This document shows positions 8,986 through 18,589 of a stretch of DNA of 64,000 nt, piece by piece (position 1 is the first letter of the stretch; every line of letters begins with the position of its first letter). The DNA comes from Flavobacterium frigidarium DSM 17623. Lineage in GTDB: Bacteria; Bacteroidota; Bacteroidia; Flavobacteriales; Flavobacteriaceae. The notes under the pieces were generated by a model. The model did not search any database. It was not told where the DNA came from and saw only the letters and a list, made by a program, of their open reading frames with translations. The translations under genes were made by a program, and so were the position numbers. Location: the NCBI RefSeq assembly GCF_000425505.1, contig NZ_AUDO01000012.1:62001-126000 (forward strand), written 5' to 3'.

Positions 8986-10512
8986 TTAATGTTTAAAATG
9001 ACGCGTTCCTGTAAATACCATTGCAAGTTTATTTTCGTTGCAATAATTGATGCTTAATTCGTCTTTTATTGATCCTCCTGGTTGAATTACAGCTGTTATG
9101 CCAGCATTTTTTGCAATTTCTACGCAGTCAGGAAAAGGGAAGAAGGCGTCACTGGCCATCGATGCGCCATTTAAGTCAAACCCAAATACTCTTGCTTTTT
9201 CAATCGCTTGTAATAATGCGTCTACTCGAGAAGTTTGGCCTGTTCCAGATGAAATAAGAGTGCCATTCTTTGCAAATACAATTGTATTTGACTTGGTGTT
9301 TTTGCAAACTTTTGACGCAAAAATTAAGTCTTCTATTTCTTGTTCTGTTGGACTTGTTAGGGTAACGGTTCTTAGATCTTCTTTATTGTCTGTAATATTA
9401 TTCCTTTCTTGAATTAACAAACCATTTAGACAAGTTCTAACTTGCTTCGAAGGTAATGCAACTTCGTTTTGAATTAAGATAATACGGTTTTTCTTTTCTT
9501 GAAGAATTGCAGTAGCTGCTTCATCATATTCTGGAGCGATCACAACTTCACAAAATAATTTGTTTATTTCGTTTGCCGTAGCAACATCAATTTTTGTATT
9601 CGAAATCAAAACACCACCAAAAGCTGAAGTTGGATCACATGCTAAAGCCGCCACATAGGCTTCGCTAATATTTGCTCTAGAAGCTAGTCCGCATGCATTA
9701 TTGTGTTTTAATATTGCAAAAGTAGGTCCGTCATTTTTGAATTCGTTAATTAAATTAACTGCAGCATCAACATCTAATAAATTATTATATGACAATTCTT
9801 TTCCGTGTACTTTGTTAAACATTGCTTCAAAGTCTCCAAAGAAAAATCCTTTTTGGTGTGGGTTTTCACCATATCTTAATACTTGACCGTCAGCGATACT
9901 TTCTTTATATACTGTTTCATCTGTATTAAAGTAGTTAAAGATTGCTGTGTCGTAGTGAGAAGAAACGTGAAATGCTTTTGTTGCAAGAAGTTTTCTTTCA
10001 GGCAAAGTTGTTGCTCCAGTATTTTTAGTAATCATATCTAGTAGTAAACTGTACTCATCTACTGAAGCTACGATTGCTGTGTCTTTAAAGTTTTTAGCAG
10101 CTGCTCTAATTAAAGAAATACCACCAATATCTATTTTTTCAATTATATCTGATTCGCTTGCGCCAGATGCTACTGTTTTTTCAAATGGGTATAAGTCAAC
10201 AATTACTAAGTCAATTTGAGGAATATCAAACTCTTTCATTTGTTGCACGTCACTTTCATTATCTTGGCGGTTTAAAATTCCACCAAATACTTTAGGGTGT
10301 AATGTTTTTACTCTACCACCTAGTATTGAAGGGTATGAAGTAACATCTTCAACTGCTACAACTGGAATTCCTAGGCTTTTTATAAAATCCTCTGTACCTC
10401 CTGTTGAATAAAGTGTAACATTTTGATCGTTTAGTAGTCTTACAATAGGTTCAAGGCCTTCTTTCGAAAATACTGAAATTAATGCAGATTGAATTGTTTT
10501 TGTTGTGTCCAT
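8986..10512 (-). CDS. purH: Bifunctional AICAR formyltransferase/IMP cyclohydrolase PurH
   Basis: Catalyses the last two steps of de novo purine synthesis, AICAR to FAICAR to IMP, in the cytosol. The N-terminal IMP cyclohydrolase (MGS-like) domain begins ALISVFSKEGL and contains STGGT. The C-terminal AICAR transformylase domain includes the RYGENPHQKG motif and ends in the conserved VFTGTRHFKH. 508 residues is typical. It lies upstream of mreB on the same strand. A -7-like element TATTTTTG (minus strand, 10535-10542) lies just upstream of the start. Confidence 0.97.
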   Translation of the reverse strand: MDTTKTIQSALISVFSKEGLEPIVRLLNDQNVTLYSTGGTEDFIKSLGIPVVAVEDVTSYPSILGGRVKTLHPKVFGGILNRQDNESDVQQMKEFDIPQIDLVIVDLYPFEKTVASGASESDIIEKIDIGGISLIRAAAKNFKDTAIVASVDEYSLLLDMITKNTGATTLPERKLLATKAFHVSSHYDTAIFNYFNTDETVYKESIADGQVLRYGENPHQKGFFFGDFEAMFNKVHGKELSYNNLLDVDAAVNLINEFKNDGPTFAILKHNNACGLASRANISEAYVAALACDPTSAFGGVLISNTKIDVATANEINKLFCEVVIAPEYDEAATAILQEKKNRIILIQNEVALPSKQVRTCLNGLLIQERNNITDNKEDLRTVTLTSPTEQEIEDLIFASKVCKNTKSNTIVFAKNGTLISSGTGQTSRVDALLQAIEKARVFGFDLNGASMASDAFFPFPDCVEIAKNAGITAVIQPGGSIKDELSINYCNENKLAMVFTGTRHFKH

Positions 10513-10709
10513 GTGTAGTTATAGTTATAAAATGCAAAAATAGTTTTTTAAAGTTAAAATTAAACTATTTGAAAAAGAGATAATTTGTAAATACAGCGCT
10601 TATTTTATATTAATTTTAAAATAAAGGTGGAACGACAGAAGCAAGCGGTATTTTATTAGGTTTACGAAGAATATTTATGGAATTTTACTTTAACAGAAAT
10701 TAATATATT

Positions 10710-11960
10710 ATGATAGTCTATTTTCGATTATTAAAAGAGAGTTTTGCGTTTGCAATCAATGCGTTAACTAATAATAAGTTGCGTACGCTGCTTTCATTAT
10801 TAGGGGTCACCATTGGTATTTTGTCTATTATTGCGGTGCTTGCTGCAGTAGATTCTTTAGATCGAAAAATCACTAAAGATTTGAGTAGTTTAGATAAAAA
10901 TACCATTTATTTAATGCGTTTTTCTTTTGGCCCTTCAGATATTCCGCAATGGAAACGAGAGCAATTTCCTGATGTGACTTATGACGAGTATACTACTTTG
11001 AAAAATTCTATTAATAATACAGACCAAGTAGGATATCAATTGTTTGTAAAAAGAGAGAGTTTAAAATATGAATCGAAAACGGTTAGTGATGTAAATGTTG
11101 TACCTGTTTCGAATGAATTTATTGATATAGGAGGATTGGAGTTTGATACGGGACGTTTTTATAATGAATCGGAATCTAATTCAGGTACTGCAGTTATTGT
11201 TTTAGGAAGTGAGATAGCAGAAGGCCTTTTTGGCCAAATGGATCCTATAGGTAAAAATCTTAGATTATATGGGCAGCGTTTTACCGTTATAGGGGTGCTA
11301 AAAAAACAAGGAGAAGGGCTGTTTGGAGATAGTAATGATACTTCTGTATATCTGCCAGTTAACTTCTTGCGAAGATTGTACGGAGATAATAATGATTCAA
11401 TGACGCCTGTTATATTATTGAAACCCAAAAAAGGAATCGATATGGCAGCGTATAAGGCCGATGTGATTCAAAAATTAAGAGCTGCTCGCGGACTTAGAGC
11501 AGGGGAGATTGATAACTTTTTCATCAATGTATTATCAGGTTTTACGGATTTTATTGACGGAATCATTGGTCAAATGAATTTTGTAGGTTGGATAATTAGT
11601 GGTTTTTCATTGTTAGTTGGAGGTTTCGGAATCGCAAATATCATGTTTGTTTCAGTAAAAGAACGAACTAATTTAATAGGTATTCAAAAATCACTTGGGG
11701 CTAAAAATCACTTCATATTATTTCAATTTTTATTTGAAGCTATAATTTTATCTGTCATTGGAGGGATTATTGGGTTGATCATGGTATGGATTATTTCGAT
11801 TATTATTACTAATGTTCTTGACTTTGAATTTGTGCTAAGTACGGGGAACATAATACTAGGAACAGTGTTAGCTGCGATTATAGGATTGATATCTGGAATA
11901 TTACCTGCAATTAGCGCGTCTCGACTGGATCCGGTAGAAGCAATTCGTACAGGAATGTAG
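10710..11960 (+). CDS. MacB-type ABC transporter permease
   Basis: An inner-membrane permease of the MacB/FtsX superfamily. One N-terminal membrane segment (about 25-48) is followed by a large periplasmic MacB_PCD domain (about 50-270) and a C-terminal FtsX domain with three membrane segments, ending in the ASRLDPVEAIRTGM box common to the family. No ATPase or membrane-fusion partner is adjacent. These permeases usually drive mechanotransmission for export across the envelope (lipoproteins, toxins, antibiotics); the substrate here cannot be inferred. Confidence 0.9.
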   Translation: MIVYFRLLKESFAFAINALTNNKLRTLLSLLGVTIGILSIIAVLAAVDSLDRKITKDLSSLDKNTIYLMRFSFGPSDIPQWKREQFPDVTYDEYTTLKNSINNTDQVGYQLFVKRESLKYESKTVSDVNVVPVSNEFIDIGGLEFDTGRFYNESESNSGTAVIVLGSEIAEGLFGQMDPIGKNLRLYGQRFTVIGVLKKQGEGLFGDSNDTSVYLPVNFLRRLYGDNNDSMTPVILLKPKKGIDMAAYKADVIQKLRAARGLRAGEIDNFFINVLSGFTDFIDGIIGQMNFVGWIISGFSLLVGGFGIANIMFVSVKERTNLIGIQKSLGAKNHFILFQFLFEAIILSVIGGIIGLIMVWIISIIITNVLDFEFVLSTGNIILGTVLAAIIGLISGILPAISASRLDPVEAIRTGM

Positions 11961-12030
11961 GATGTAATAGAGTCTTATGGACCAAAATTTAACCTTTGTT
12001 CATCCTATTCATTTATATAATTCTTAACAG

Positions 12031-12057
12031 TTGCAGACTGCTGTTTTCGTAATTTTG
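12031..12057 (+). promoter_or_regulatory. Predicted Bacteroidetes-type promoter for the alcohol dehydrogenase gene
   Basis: TTG at 12031-12033 and TAATTTTG at 12050-12057 are separated by 16 bases, close to the flavobacterial consensus TTG-N17-23-TAnnTTTG. The start codon follows 25 bases later, consistent with a short leader. Confidence 0.6.
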
Positions 12058-12081
12058 CCACCGAATTAAAATATAATATAT

Positions 12082-13128
12082 ATGTCAGAAATTAAAGCTT
12101 ATGCAGCATATGATGCGGAGACTCCATTGAAACCGTACACTTTTGAAAGAGATGAAATAAAAGAAAAAGAAGTTCAAATCGAGATTCTTTACAGTGGTGT
12201 TTGTCACTCAGATATTCACACTGCAAAGGGTGATTGGGGACCAGCTATATATCCATTAGTTCCTGGACACGAAATTGTAGGTCGTATTACTGCAGTAGGT
12301 AGTGCGGTAACAAAATTTAAAGTAGGTGAATTAGCAGGTGTTGGTTGTTTTGTAGATTCATGTAGAACATGTCCAAGCTGTCAAGCTGGTGATGAGCAAC
12401 TATGTGATGAAGGAATGACAGGTACGTACAATAGCTATGAAAGAGGAACAAATATTCCTACTTACGGTGGTTATTCTACAAGTATCACTGTAGACGAGGA
12501 ATACACTTTACACGTTTCTGATAAATTAGAGCTTTCAGGTGTTGCACCGTTACTATGTGCTGGTATTACTACATATTCTCCATTACGTTACTTAAATGTA
12601 GGTAAAGGTCATAAAGTAGGTGTATTAGGATTAGGTGGTTTAGGTCACATGGCAGTTAAGTTTGCAGCTTCATTTGGTGCAGAAGTAACAATGTTAAGTC
12701 ACTCACCTTCAAAAGAAGCAGATGCTAAAAAATTAGGAGCACATCATTTTGCATTAACTTCGGATCCAGAAGTAATGGCGTCATTGACAAGTAAATTTGA
12801 TGTTATCTTAAACACAGTGTCAGCTGAGCATGATTACAATGCTTATTTGAACTTATTGAATACTAATGGTACAATGATTATTGTAGGTATTCCTAATTCT
12901 CCAGCTATTATTCCAGCAGCAACTTTAGTAATGAAACGTAGAAGTATCATGGGAAGTTTAATTGGTGGAATTGCTGAGACTCAAGAAATGTTAGATTATT
13001 GTGCTGAGCACAACATCACATCTGATGTTGAAGTAATCAATATGGATTATATTAACGAAGCTTATGACAGAATGAACAAAAGCGACGTAAAATACCGTTT
13101 TGTCATTGATATGGCTTCATTGAAGTAA
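12082..13128 (+). CDS. Zinc-dependent alcohol dehydrogenase, cinnamyl-alcohol/YahK-like
   Basis: A medium-chain dehydrogenase/reductase that interconverts alcohols and aldehydes with NAD(P)H. Catalytic zinc ligands are the Cys of GVCHSD and the His of PGHE. The structural zinc site is the four-Cys run CRTCPSCQAGDEQLC. The nucleotide-binding motif is GLGGLGHMAVKFA (about residues 178-190). 348 residues is typical of the CAD/YahK subgroup, which usually prefers NADPH and reduces aldehydes; that preference is inference. The gene is monocistronic, with its own promoter and a strong terminator. Confidence 0.93.
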   Translation: MSEIKAYAAYDAETPLKPYTFERDEIKEKEVQIEILYSGVCHSDIHTAKGDWGPAIYPLVPGHEIVGRITAVGSAVTKFKVGELAGVGCFVDSCRTCPSCQAGDEQLCDEGMTGTYNSYERGTNIPTYGGYSTSITVDEEYTLHVSDKLELSGVAPLLCAGITTYSPLRYLNVGKGHKVGVLGLGGLGHMAVKFAASFGAEVTMLSHSPSKEADAKKLGAHHFALTSDPEVMASLTSKFDVILNTVSAEHDYNAYLNLLNTNGTMIIVGIPNSPAIIPAATLVMKRRSIMGSLIGGIAETQEMLDYCAEHNITSDVEVINMDYINEAYDRMNKSDVKYRFVIDMASLK

Positions 13129-13161
13129 TAATTACAACAACATAGCTTTTACTTAGAGCAA

Positions 13162-13197
13162 AAAAAATCCCAAGATGTTGAATCTTGGGATTTTTTA
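13162..13197. terminator. Bidirectional intrinsic terminator between adh and accD
   Basis: An 11-bp perfect stem AATCCCAAGAT/ATCTTGGGATT with a 5-base loop, flanked by an A-run on the left and a T-run on the right. It can end transcription from both the dehydrogenase gene and accD. Confidence 0.88.
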
Positions 13198-13215
13198 TTT
13201 ATTAGAATAACTGAA

Positions 13216-14070
13216 TTATCTAATCGTATTGTTTTGGATTAAATCAATGTATAAATTGACTTTGTCTTTCAATTCTTTTCTTGGAGTAATAAAATCTAAG
13301 AAACCGTGCTCAAGTAAAAATTCAGCTGTTTGAAAACCTTCTGGTAAATCTTTTCCTGTAGTATCTCTTACAACTCTAGGTCCAGCAAATCCTATTAAAG
13401 CACCAGGCTCAGAGATGTTAATGTCTCCTAACATGGCATAAGATGCAGTCGTTCCTCCTGTTGTAGGATCTGTACAAAGCGAGATGTACGGTAATTTTGC
13501 TTCAGCAAGTTGCGCTAATTTTACAGATGTTTTTGCTAACTGCATTAAAGAATAAGCAGCTTCCATCATACGTGCCCCACCAGATTTTGAAATCATGATA
13601 AAAGGAAGTTTGTTTTTAATGGCGTGGTTGATTCCTCTTGAAATTTTCTCACCTACAACAGCTCCCATAGATCCACCAATAAAAGCGAAGTCCATACAGC
13701 AGATAACAACCTCTTTACCTTTTGATTTACCCACTCCAGTACGCACTGCGTCTTTAAGTTTGGTTTTTTCCATGACGTCTTTTAATCGGTCTGCATATTT
13801 TTTTGTATCCACAAAATGCAAAGGATCTTTAGATGTAAGGTTTTTATCTAATTCAACAAACTCGTTGTTGTCGAACAAAATTTCAAAATAGGTTGCGCTA
13901 CCAATTCTAACGTGAAATCCATCTTCTGGACTTACAAATAAATTGCGTTCTAATTCATCAGCATCAATTACTTTACCGGTTGGTGATTTGTACCAAAGTC
14001 CTTTTGGGACATCCATTTTGTCCTCAGTAGCAGTCGTAATTCCTTTTTCTTTTCTTTTAAACCAAGCCAT
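13216..14070 (-). CDS. accD: Acetyl-CoA carboxylase carboxyltransferase subunit beta, zinc-finger cysteines absent
   Basis: Half of the carboxyltransferase that moves the carboxyl group from biotin to acetyl-CoA, the first step of fatty-acid synthesis. The crotonase-like core is intact, including the SGGARMMEA and [12 protein letters not shown] regions. In E. coli AccD the N-terminus binds zinc through four Cys (27, 30, 46, 49). Here the aligned positions are Ser29, Gly32, Ser47 and Asp50 (KSPTGK and VSPED), so the finger cannot bind zinc in the usual way. From memory, other Flavobacteria share this. 284 residues is normal. accA is not in the window. Confidence 0.95.
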   Translation of the reverse strand: MAWFKRKEKGITTATEDKMDVPKGLWYKSPTGKVIDADELERNLFVSPEDGFHVRIGSATYFEILFDNNEFVELDKNLTSKDPLHFVDTKKYADRLKDVMEKTKLKDAVRTGVGKSKGKEVVICCMDFAFIGGSMGAVVGEKISRGINHAIKNKLPFIMISKSGGARMMEAAYSLMQLAKTSVKLAQLAEAKLPYISLCTDPTTGGTTASYAMLGDINISEPGALIGFAGPRVVRDTTGKDLPEGFQTAEFLLEHGFLDFITPRKELKDKVNLYIDLIQNNTIR

Positions 14071-14083
14071 AAATTTAAAGTAT

Positions 14084-14122
14084 AATTGACAGTTGACACT
14101 TAGTATTAGTCAACTGTCAATT
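14084..14122. repeat. Perfect 14-bp inverted repeat between fbaA and accD
   Basis: Arms AATTGACAGTTGAC (14084-14097) and GTCAACTGTCAATT (14109-14122) with an 11-base loop. There is no T-run on either side, so it is a poor intrinsic terminator. It could be an mRNA-stabilising hairpin between two minus-strand genes, or a decayed interspersed repeat. Confidence 0.7.
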
Positions 14123-14127
14123 GTTAA

Positions 14128-15195
14128 TTATAGTGTATTCACATTATTCAAGTCAGCAAAAGCTTGTTCCAATCTTGTGTTGAAAGTTACTTCGCTCTCA
14201 CGTACCCATTTTCTAGGATCGTAATATTTTTTATTAGGAACATCAGCTCCTTCAGGATTACCAATTTGAGTTTTTAAATAGTCAATATTTTTAACCATGT
14301 AATCACGTATTCCTTCAGTGTAAGCAAACTGTAAGTCAGTATCAATGTTCATTTTGATAACTCCGTAGCTAATTCCTTCTCTAATTTCTTCAAGTGTAGA
14401 ACCTGATCCACCGTGGAAAACAAAATCAACTGGATTGTTTCCTGTGTTGAATTTCTTTTGAACGAAATCTTGAGAGTTTTTTAAAATTTTCGGAGTCAAT
14501 TTCACATTACCTGGTTTGTAAACACCATGTACATTTCCAAAAGCCGCAGCGATTGTAAATTTAGGGCTTACTTTCATTAGCTCTTCATAAGCAAATGCAA
14601 CTTCTTCAGGTTGTGTATATAATTTAGAACTATCAACATCAGAGTTGTCAACACCGTCTTCCTCACCACCTGTGATTCCAAGTTCGATTTCTAATGTCAT
14701 TCCCATTTTGCTCATTCTCGCTAAGTAACCTTTGCAAATTTCGATGTTTTCTTCAATAGGCTCTTCTGATAAATCAATCATGTGAGAGCTATATAAAGGT
14801 TTTCCAGTTGCTGCAAAATGCTCTTCTGAAGCATCTAGTAAACCGTCAATCCAAGGTAATAATTTTTTTGCGCAGTGGTCAGTATGCAAGATTACAGTTG
14901 CTCCGTAAGCTTCTGCTAATGCATGAATGTGTTTTGCTCCTGCAATTCCTCCAGCGATAGCCGCTTTCTCGTTTGCATTAGACAAACCTTTTCCCGCATT
15001 AAATTGTGCTCCTCCGTTAGAGAATTGAATGATTACAGGTGCATTTAATTTAGCAGCTGTTTCTAAAACTCCATTTATTGTACTAGATCCAGTTACGTTA
15101 ACAGCAGGTAAAGCAAATCCTTTCTCTTTTGCATAATTGAAAATTTCCTGTACTTGATCACCTGTAGCTACGCCTGATTTGATGTTGTGTGCCAT
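14128..15195 (-). CDS. fbaA: Fructose-bisphosphate aldolase, class II
   Basis: Zinc-dependent aldolase of glycolysis/gluconeogenesis (fructose 1,6-bisphosphate to DHAP plus glyceraldehyde 3-phosphate). The zinc/substrate stretch ILHTDHCAKK and the later FHGGSGS phosphate-binding loop are present, with the acidic metal region ELGITGGEEDGVDN. 355 residues matches the long FbaA type of E. coli. It lies 57 bases upstream of accD on the same strand, separated by an inverted repeat. A TATTTTTG -7-like element (minus, 15240-15247) lies upstream. Confidence 0.96.
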   Translation of the reverse strand: MAHNIKSGVATGDQVQEIFNYAKEKGFALPAVNVTGSSTINGVLETAAKLNAPVIIQFSNGGAQFNAGKGLSNANEKAAIAGGIAGAKHIHALAEAYGATVILHTDHCAKKLLPWIDGLLDASEEHFAATGKPLYSSHMIDLSEEPIEENIEICKGYLARMSKMGMTLEIELGITGGEEDGVDNSDVDSSKLYTQPEEVAFAYEELMKVSPKFTIAAAFGNVHGVYKPGNVKLTPKILKNSQDFVQKKFNTGNNPVDFVFHGGSGSTLEEIREGISYGVIKMNIDTDLQFAYTEGIRDYMVKNIDYLKTQIGNPEGADVPNKKYYDPRKWVRESEVTFNTRLEQAFADLNNVNTL

Positions 15196-15261
15196 TGTAA
15201 ATTTTTTTTAGTGGTTTTTTATTTTTTAGTTCAAGACTACAAAAATAAGAATTAATTAGCA

Positions 15262-17820
15262 TTAGAACGGGTAATTTATACCAAAATTTAAAACACTGTT
15301 TGCAAAGTTATAATCTCTAAACCATTTCTTGTCGGTTTCGTTTGCTGGATCATACGTTTTAAAACCTAAGTCAAATCGCACGACTAGGAAAGTCAAATCG
15401 TAACGCAATCCAAATCCAGAGCCTACTGCTAAATCTTTGAAACTTTTAAAACCGTTAAATGTTGATTTTTCATCGGTTACATTATCAAGTACGTTCCATA
15501 TATTTCCTACGTCACTAAATAAGGCTCCTTTAATATTTCCAGCAATTTTAAATCGGTATTCTGCGCTCAAAGCAATCTTCATGTTGGCTTCGTTAAAATC
15601 GTTCACGGCACCACTTCGCCCAGGTCCTAAGCTATAGGGTTGCCATGCTCTGTTGTCATTTGAACCACCAGAGAAGTAACTTCGAGAAAAAGGGATATTA
15701 TCTGAGTTTCCAAAAGGTATTGCAATCCCAAAAAAGCTTCTTACGGCTAGAATATTCTCATTTGATAAGTCCCAATGCTTAATGTAATCAAACTCTGTTT
15801 TAATATACTCTGAATATTCAAGGTTAAAAATCTCGCTATTTCCATCAGCGTTAACTGCTCTATTTGTAGTGCTTGAAAGTAGAGAAAGTAACGATCCAGC
15901 AGATTCAATTTTAGTTTTAAATAAATAGAAAGTTTTGTCTTGCAGGTCTTTTTTAGTTGTCTTAGTGAAGGTAAAGCTTGTTGCTAGTATAAAGTCATTT
16001 TCGGTTAATCGCACTCTTCTTTCTTCAATACTTTTTACTGATTGATAATCATCATCTGTAGACACTAGAGCAGTTCCATTGTTGATTACTGAATTTGTAA
16101 AAGCAGCTGTACCATTATTGATTAGTAAATCGCCATTGGTATCTAAGTTAGCAGCGTCGTTATTATAAGTTTGAGCAATTTCATTCAACGCGTCATAAGA
16201 CGATCCGTAAACATTAAAGTAATTATCGGGGTTTAAATTTCTAACAAATTGTACGTTAAACAGGTCGAAGCGCGCAGTATTATTTCTCTTTGGATTCCAA
16301 TTGTAAGTTACAGATCCTGTAAAATTTTCTTTGTCAAGACCAATGTTTGTTTGACGTGCAAAACCTACAGCCATCAAAGTTGACGGAATCATACTTTTTG
16401 GAATAATGCGCTCTGTAGAAAAAGGTAAAAATATTCTGGGAATGGTCAGCTTTAAGTCGGCACCATACTCAGACACATTAAAAAATTGATTATTAGGATT
16501 GGCTAAATCTTTTGAAGATCCAATATTTGCTCTTCCTGATAAAGACAAAGTTTCTGCTCCATTAAAGACGTTTCGTATCGTTAATGAAGGGCTAAATGAG
16601 ATTCCAATATCTTGAATATTAGAGTGTGTGACGTCAAAAAAGGCTCCAAAACTGTATTTTTTTCGTGGAGTCAAATATACTTTCGCGATAAGCGAGCTAG
16701 CAGTACTATCTCTTTTATCTACTTCATATTGTATACTCGGATAATTAAAAATCTTTAAATTGTTTAAATAACGCGTGGTAAGTACAGTTCTAAAATCAGC
16801 AAAAGGCATTCCTTTGTTGATGAAAATAGCATCTGTAATAGCATGGGGCTTGTACTTTAATTTATCATGACTGTATAAATTAAAGTTTTTAAATGTTATA
16901 CTGTCGTTTATCGTGTTGTCTGTGCGGGTAGAAGAATAGTCGGTGTAAATGTTTACATCGCTAATCTTGTACAACTTAAATTGCTCTGTTCGTGTTGAAT
17001 CCCTATCTTGGTAAGTATAGTCACCAATGATCATATTCACATCGGCCTTATTCACTTTGTTTATGGTATCTATATTAAAATTCACATAAGTGGGTTGGAA
17101 ATAATAGGCACCGTTATTTCTAAATTGTACTGCAACTCTGTTTTTTTCTTCATCAAAATTAACAGTTTGATATTGCTCGCCACTTTTTAATAGAGAATTT
17201 GCCTTCTGGACTTTATATAATGAGTCTAAAGCAGGAGTACTGATTGACGATGTTATCGAATCTAAAAAGTAAGGTTTTTTAGTAGCTATGATATAATCTA
17301 TCTTCGCCTTTTTGCCATTAATTGTATCTGTTTTAAAACTTGTTTCAACGTCAAAAAAGCCTTTGTTGAAGTAGTAATACTTCAATCGAGTCACTGATTT
17401 AGCCGTTTTGGTGCTATCTATGATCGCTGGGGGTTCTCCTACTTTTTTTAAGAAATCATGAATGCCGTGGTATAAAAAAGATTTACCTAATCGATCAACT
17501 TGTTTAGCCGATAAAAATTTTGATTGCCTTTCGTACAAGCCTGGATTATTCTTGAATTTAGCTGCGTAGGTGGAATCTGGATTTAAATTTGCTAAATTGT
17601 ATAGATGCAAACGCAAAGGATAGCCTAGAATAAAAGTACTGTTAGGTTTTTGATAAAGCTGATTATAAGCGTTTTCCTCGCTAGTGCGTTTGTCATTAAC
17701 GATAATTCTGTTTTTTGTTAAACGCATTTTTCCATCTGGAACTCTTTTTTCAGTGTTACAAGCAGATATTATTATCCCTATTAGAATAATTAATGATATT
17801 TTTGTTGAAATTTTCTTCAA
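15262..17820 (-). CDS. tamL: TamL-type Omp85 outer-membrane lipoprotein (BamA/TamA family)
   Basis: A large outer-membrane beta-barrel of the Omp85 superfamily, predicted to help insert or export outer-membrane proteins. An N-terminal lipoprotein signal ends in IIISAC (Cys21), a feature of the Bacteroidetes TamL variant of TamA. The first half contains POTRA-like repeats and the second half alternating strands of a 16-strand barrel, ending in the expected aromatic residue (NYPF). 852 residues is normal. It is divergent from the methyltransferase gene with only 37 bases between starts. A TamB partner is not in the window. The TamL versus BamA call rests mainly on the lipobox. Confidence 0.85.
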   Translation of the reverse strand: MKKISTKISLIILIGIIISACNTEKRVPDGKMRLTKNRIIVNDKRTSEENAYNQLYQKPNSTFILGYPLRLHLYNLANLNPDSTYAAKFKNNPGLYERQSKFLSAKQVDRLGKSFLYHGIHDFLKKVGEPPAIIDSTKTAKSVTRLKYYYFNKGFFDVETSFKTDTINGKKAKIDYIIATKKPYFLDSITSSISTPALDSLYKVQKANSLLKSGEQYQTVNFDEEKNRVAVQFRNNGAYYFQPTYVNFNIDTINKVNKADVNMIIGDYTYQDRDSTRTEQFKLYKISDVNIYTDYSSTRTDNTINDSITFKNFNLYSHDKLKYKPHAITDAIFINKGMPFADFRTVLTTRYLNNLKIFNYPSIQYEVDKRDSTASSLIAKVYLTPRKKYSFGAFFDVTHSNIQDIGISFSPSLTIRNVFNGAETLSLSGRANIGSSKDLANPNNQFFNVSEYGADLKLTIPRIFLPFSTERIIPKSMIPSTLMAVGFARQTNIGLDKENFTGSVTYNWNPKRNNTARFDLFNVQFVRNLNPDNYFNVYGSSYDALNEIAQTYNNDAANLDTNGDLLINNGTAAFTNSVINNGTALVSTDDDYQSVKSIEERRVRLTENDFILATSFTFTKTTKKDLQDKTFYLFKTKIESAGSLLSLLSSTTNRAVNADGNSEIFNLEYSEYIKTEFDYIKHWDLSNENILAVRSFFGIAIPFGNSDNIPFSRSYFSGGSNDNRAWQPYSLGPGRSGAVNDFNEANMKIALSAEYRFKIAGNIKGALFSDVGNIWNVLDNVTDEKSTFNGFKSFKDLAVGSGFGLRYDLTFLVVRFDLGFKTYDPANETDKKWFRDYNFANSVLNFGINYPF

Positions 17821-17857
17821 GTGTTTTAAAATATTTAATTCAAAAGTACATATTTTT

Positions 17858-18586
17858 ATGGTTAGTAAAAACCAAATAAAACTTATAACTAGTTTACAGC
17901 AAAAAAAGTATCGTTTAGCACATAAATTATTTTTTGCCGAAGGGGTAAAGGTAATTCAAGAGCTGTTAGATTCTAATATTGAGTTGGAACATTTGTACAC
18001 TACTCAAAATAACTTTGATCATGTTCCTGCAGACAAACTTAGTCTGATTCATGACAATGATTTAAAAAAAATAAGCGCGCTAGCAACTCCTAATACATGT
18101 TTGGCACTTTTTAAAATTCCTGTAGAGCGTGAGCTATTAACTTCGGGTCTTATTGTGGCACTTGATGGTGTAAGAGATCCGGGTAATCTAGGTACGATAC
18201 TAAGGTTGTGCGATTGGTATGGAGTTACACAATTAGTATGTTCAAATGATTCTGTAGATCTATATAATTCAAAGGTGGTACAAGCTACCATGGGTTCTAT
18301 AAGTCGTGTAAACGTAAAGTATCTTGATTTAGAAGAGTTTTTGGCTACAGCCAAAGTGCCTTTGTTCGGAACCTTTATGGACGGCGACAATATCTATAAG
18401 GCCTCATTGCCTGAGGAGGGAATCATTGTCATGGGAAATGAAGCCAATGGGATCTCAGAGGAAATTGAAAGTATCATTAAAAACAGAATTTCGATTCCGC
18501 GCTTTGGAGATTTAAAACTAACAGAAAGTTTAAATGTTGCCACAGCTACAGCAATCGTTTTAAGTGAATTTAAACGTAATTATTAA
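17858..18586 (+). CDS. RNA 2'-O-ribose methyltransferase, SpoU/TrmH family
   Basis: A SPOUT-class methyltransferase that methylates a ribose in rRNA or tRNA using SAM. Family motifs are DGVRDPGNLGTILR (motif 1), GNEANGISEEI (motif 2) and LTESLNVATATAIVLSE (motif 3). An N-terminal substrate-binding domain precedes them. The frame is open further upstream, but the ATG at 17858 begins the conserved sequence (VSKNQIKLI); earlier starts would lie inside the divergent tamL gene. The product is 242 aa. Whether the target is 23S rRNA or tRNA cannot be told. Confidence 0.92.
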   Translation: MVSKNQIKLITSLQQKKYRLAHKLFFAEGVKVIQELLDSNIELEHLYTTQNNFDHVPADKLSLIHDNDLKKISALATPNTCLALFKIPVERELLTSGLIVALDGVRDPGNLGTILRLCDWYGVTQLVCSNDSVDLYNSKVVQATMGSISRVNVKYLDLEEFLATAKVPLFGTFMDGDNIYKASLPEEGIIVMGNEANGISEEIESIIKNRISIPRFGDLKLTESLNVATATAIVLSEFKRNY

Positions 18587-18589
18587 TGA

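Noticed and set aside
9069-9412. Open frames on the plus strand inside purH
   Set aside because: They are antisense to a fully conserved gene and show no features of their own.
17684-17857. Upstream extension of the RNA methyltransferase frame
   Set aside because: It would lie within the start of the divergent tamL gene; the conserved protein begins at the ATG at 17858.
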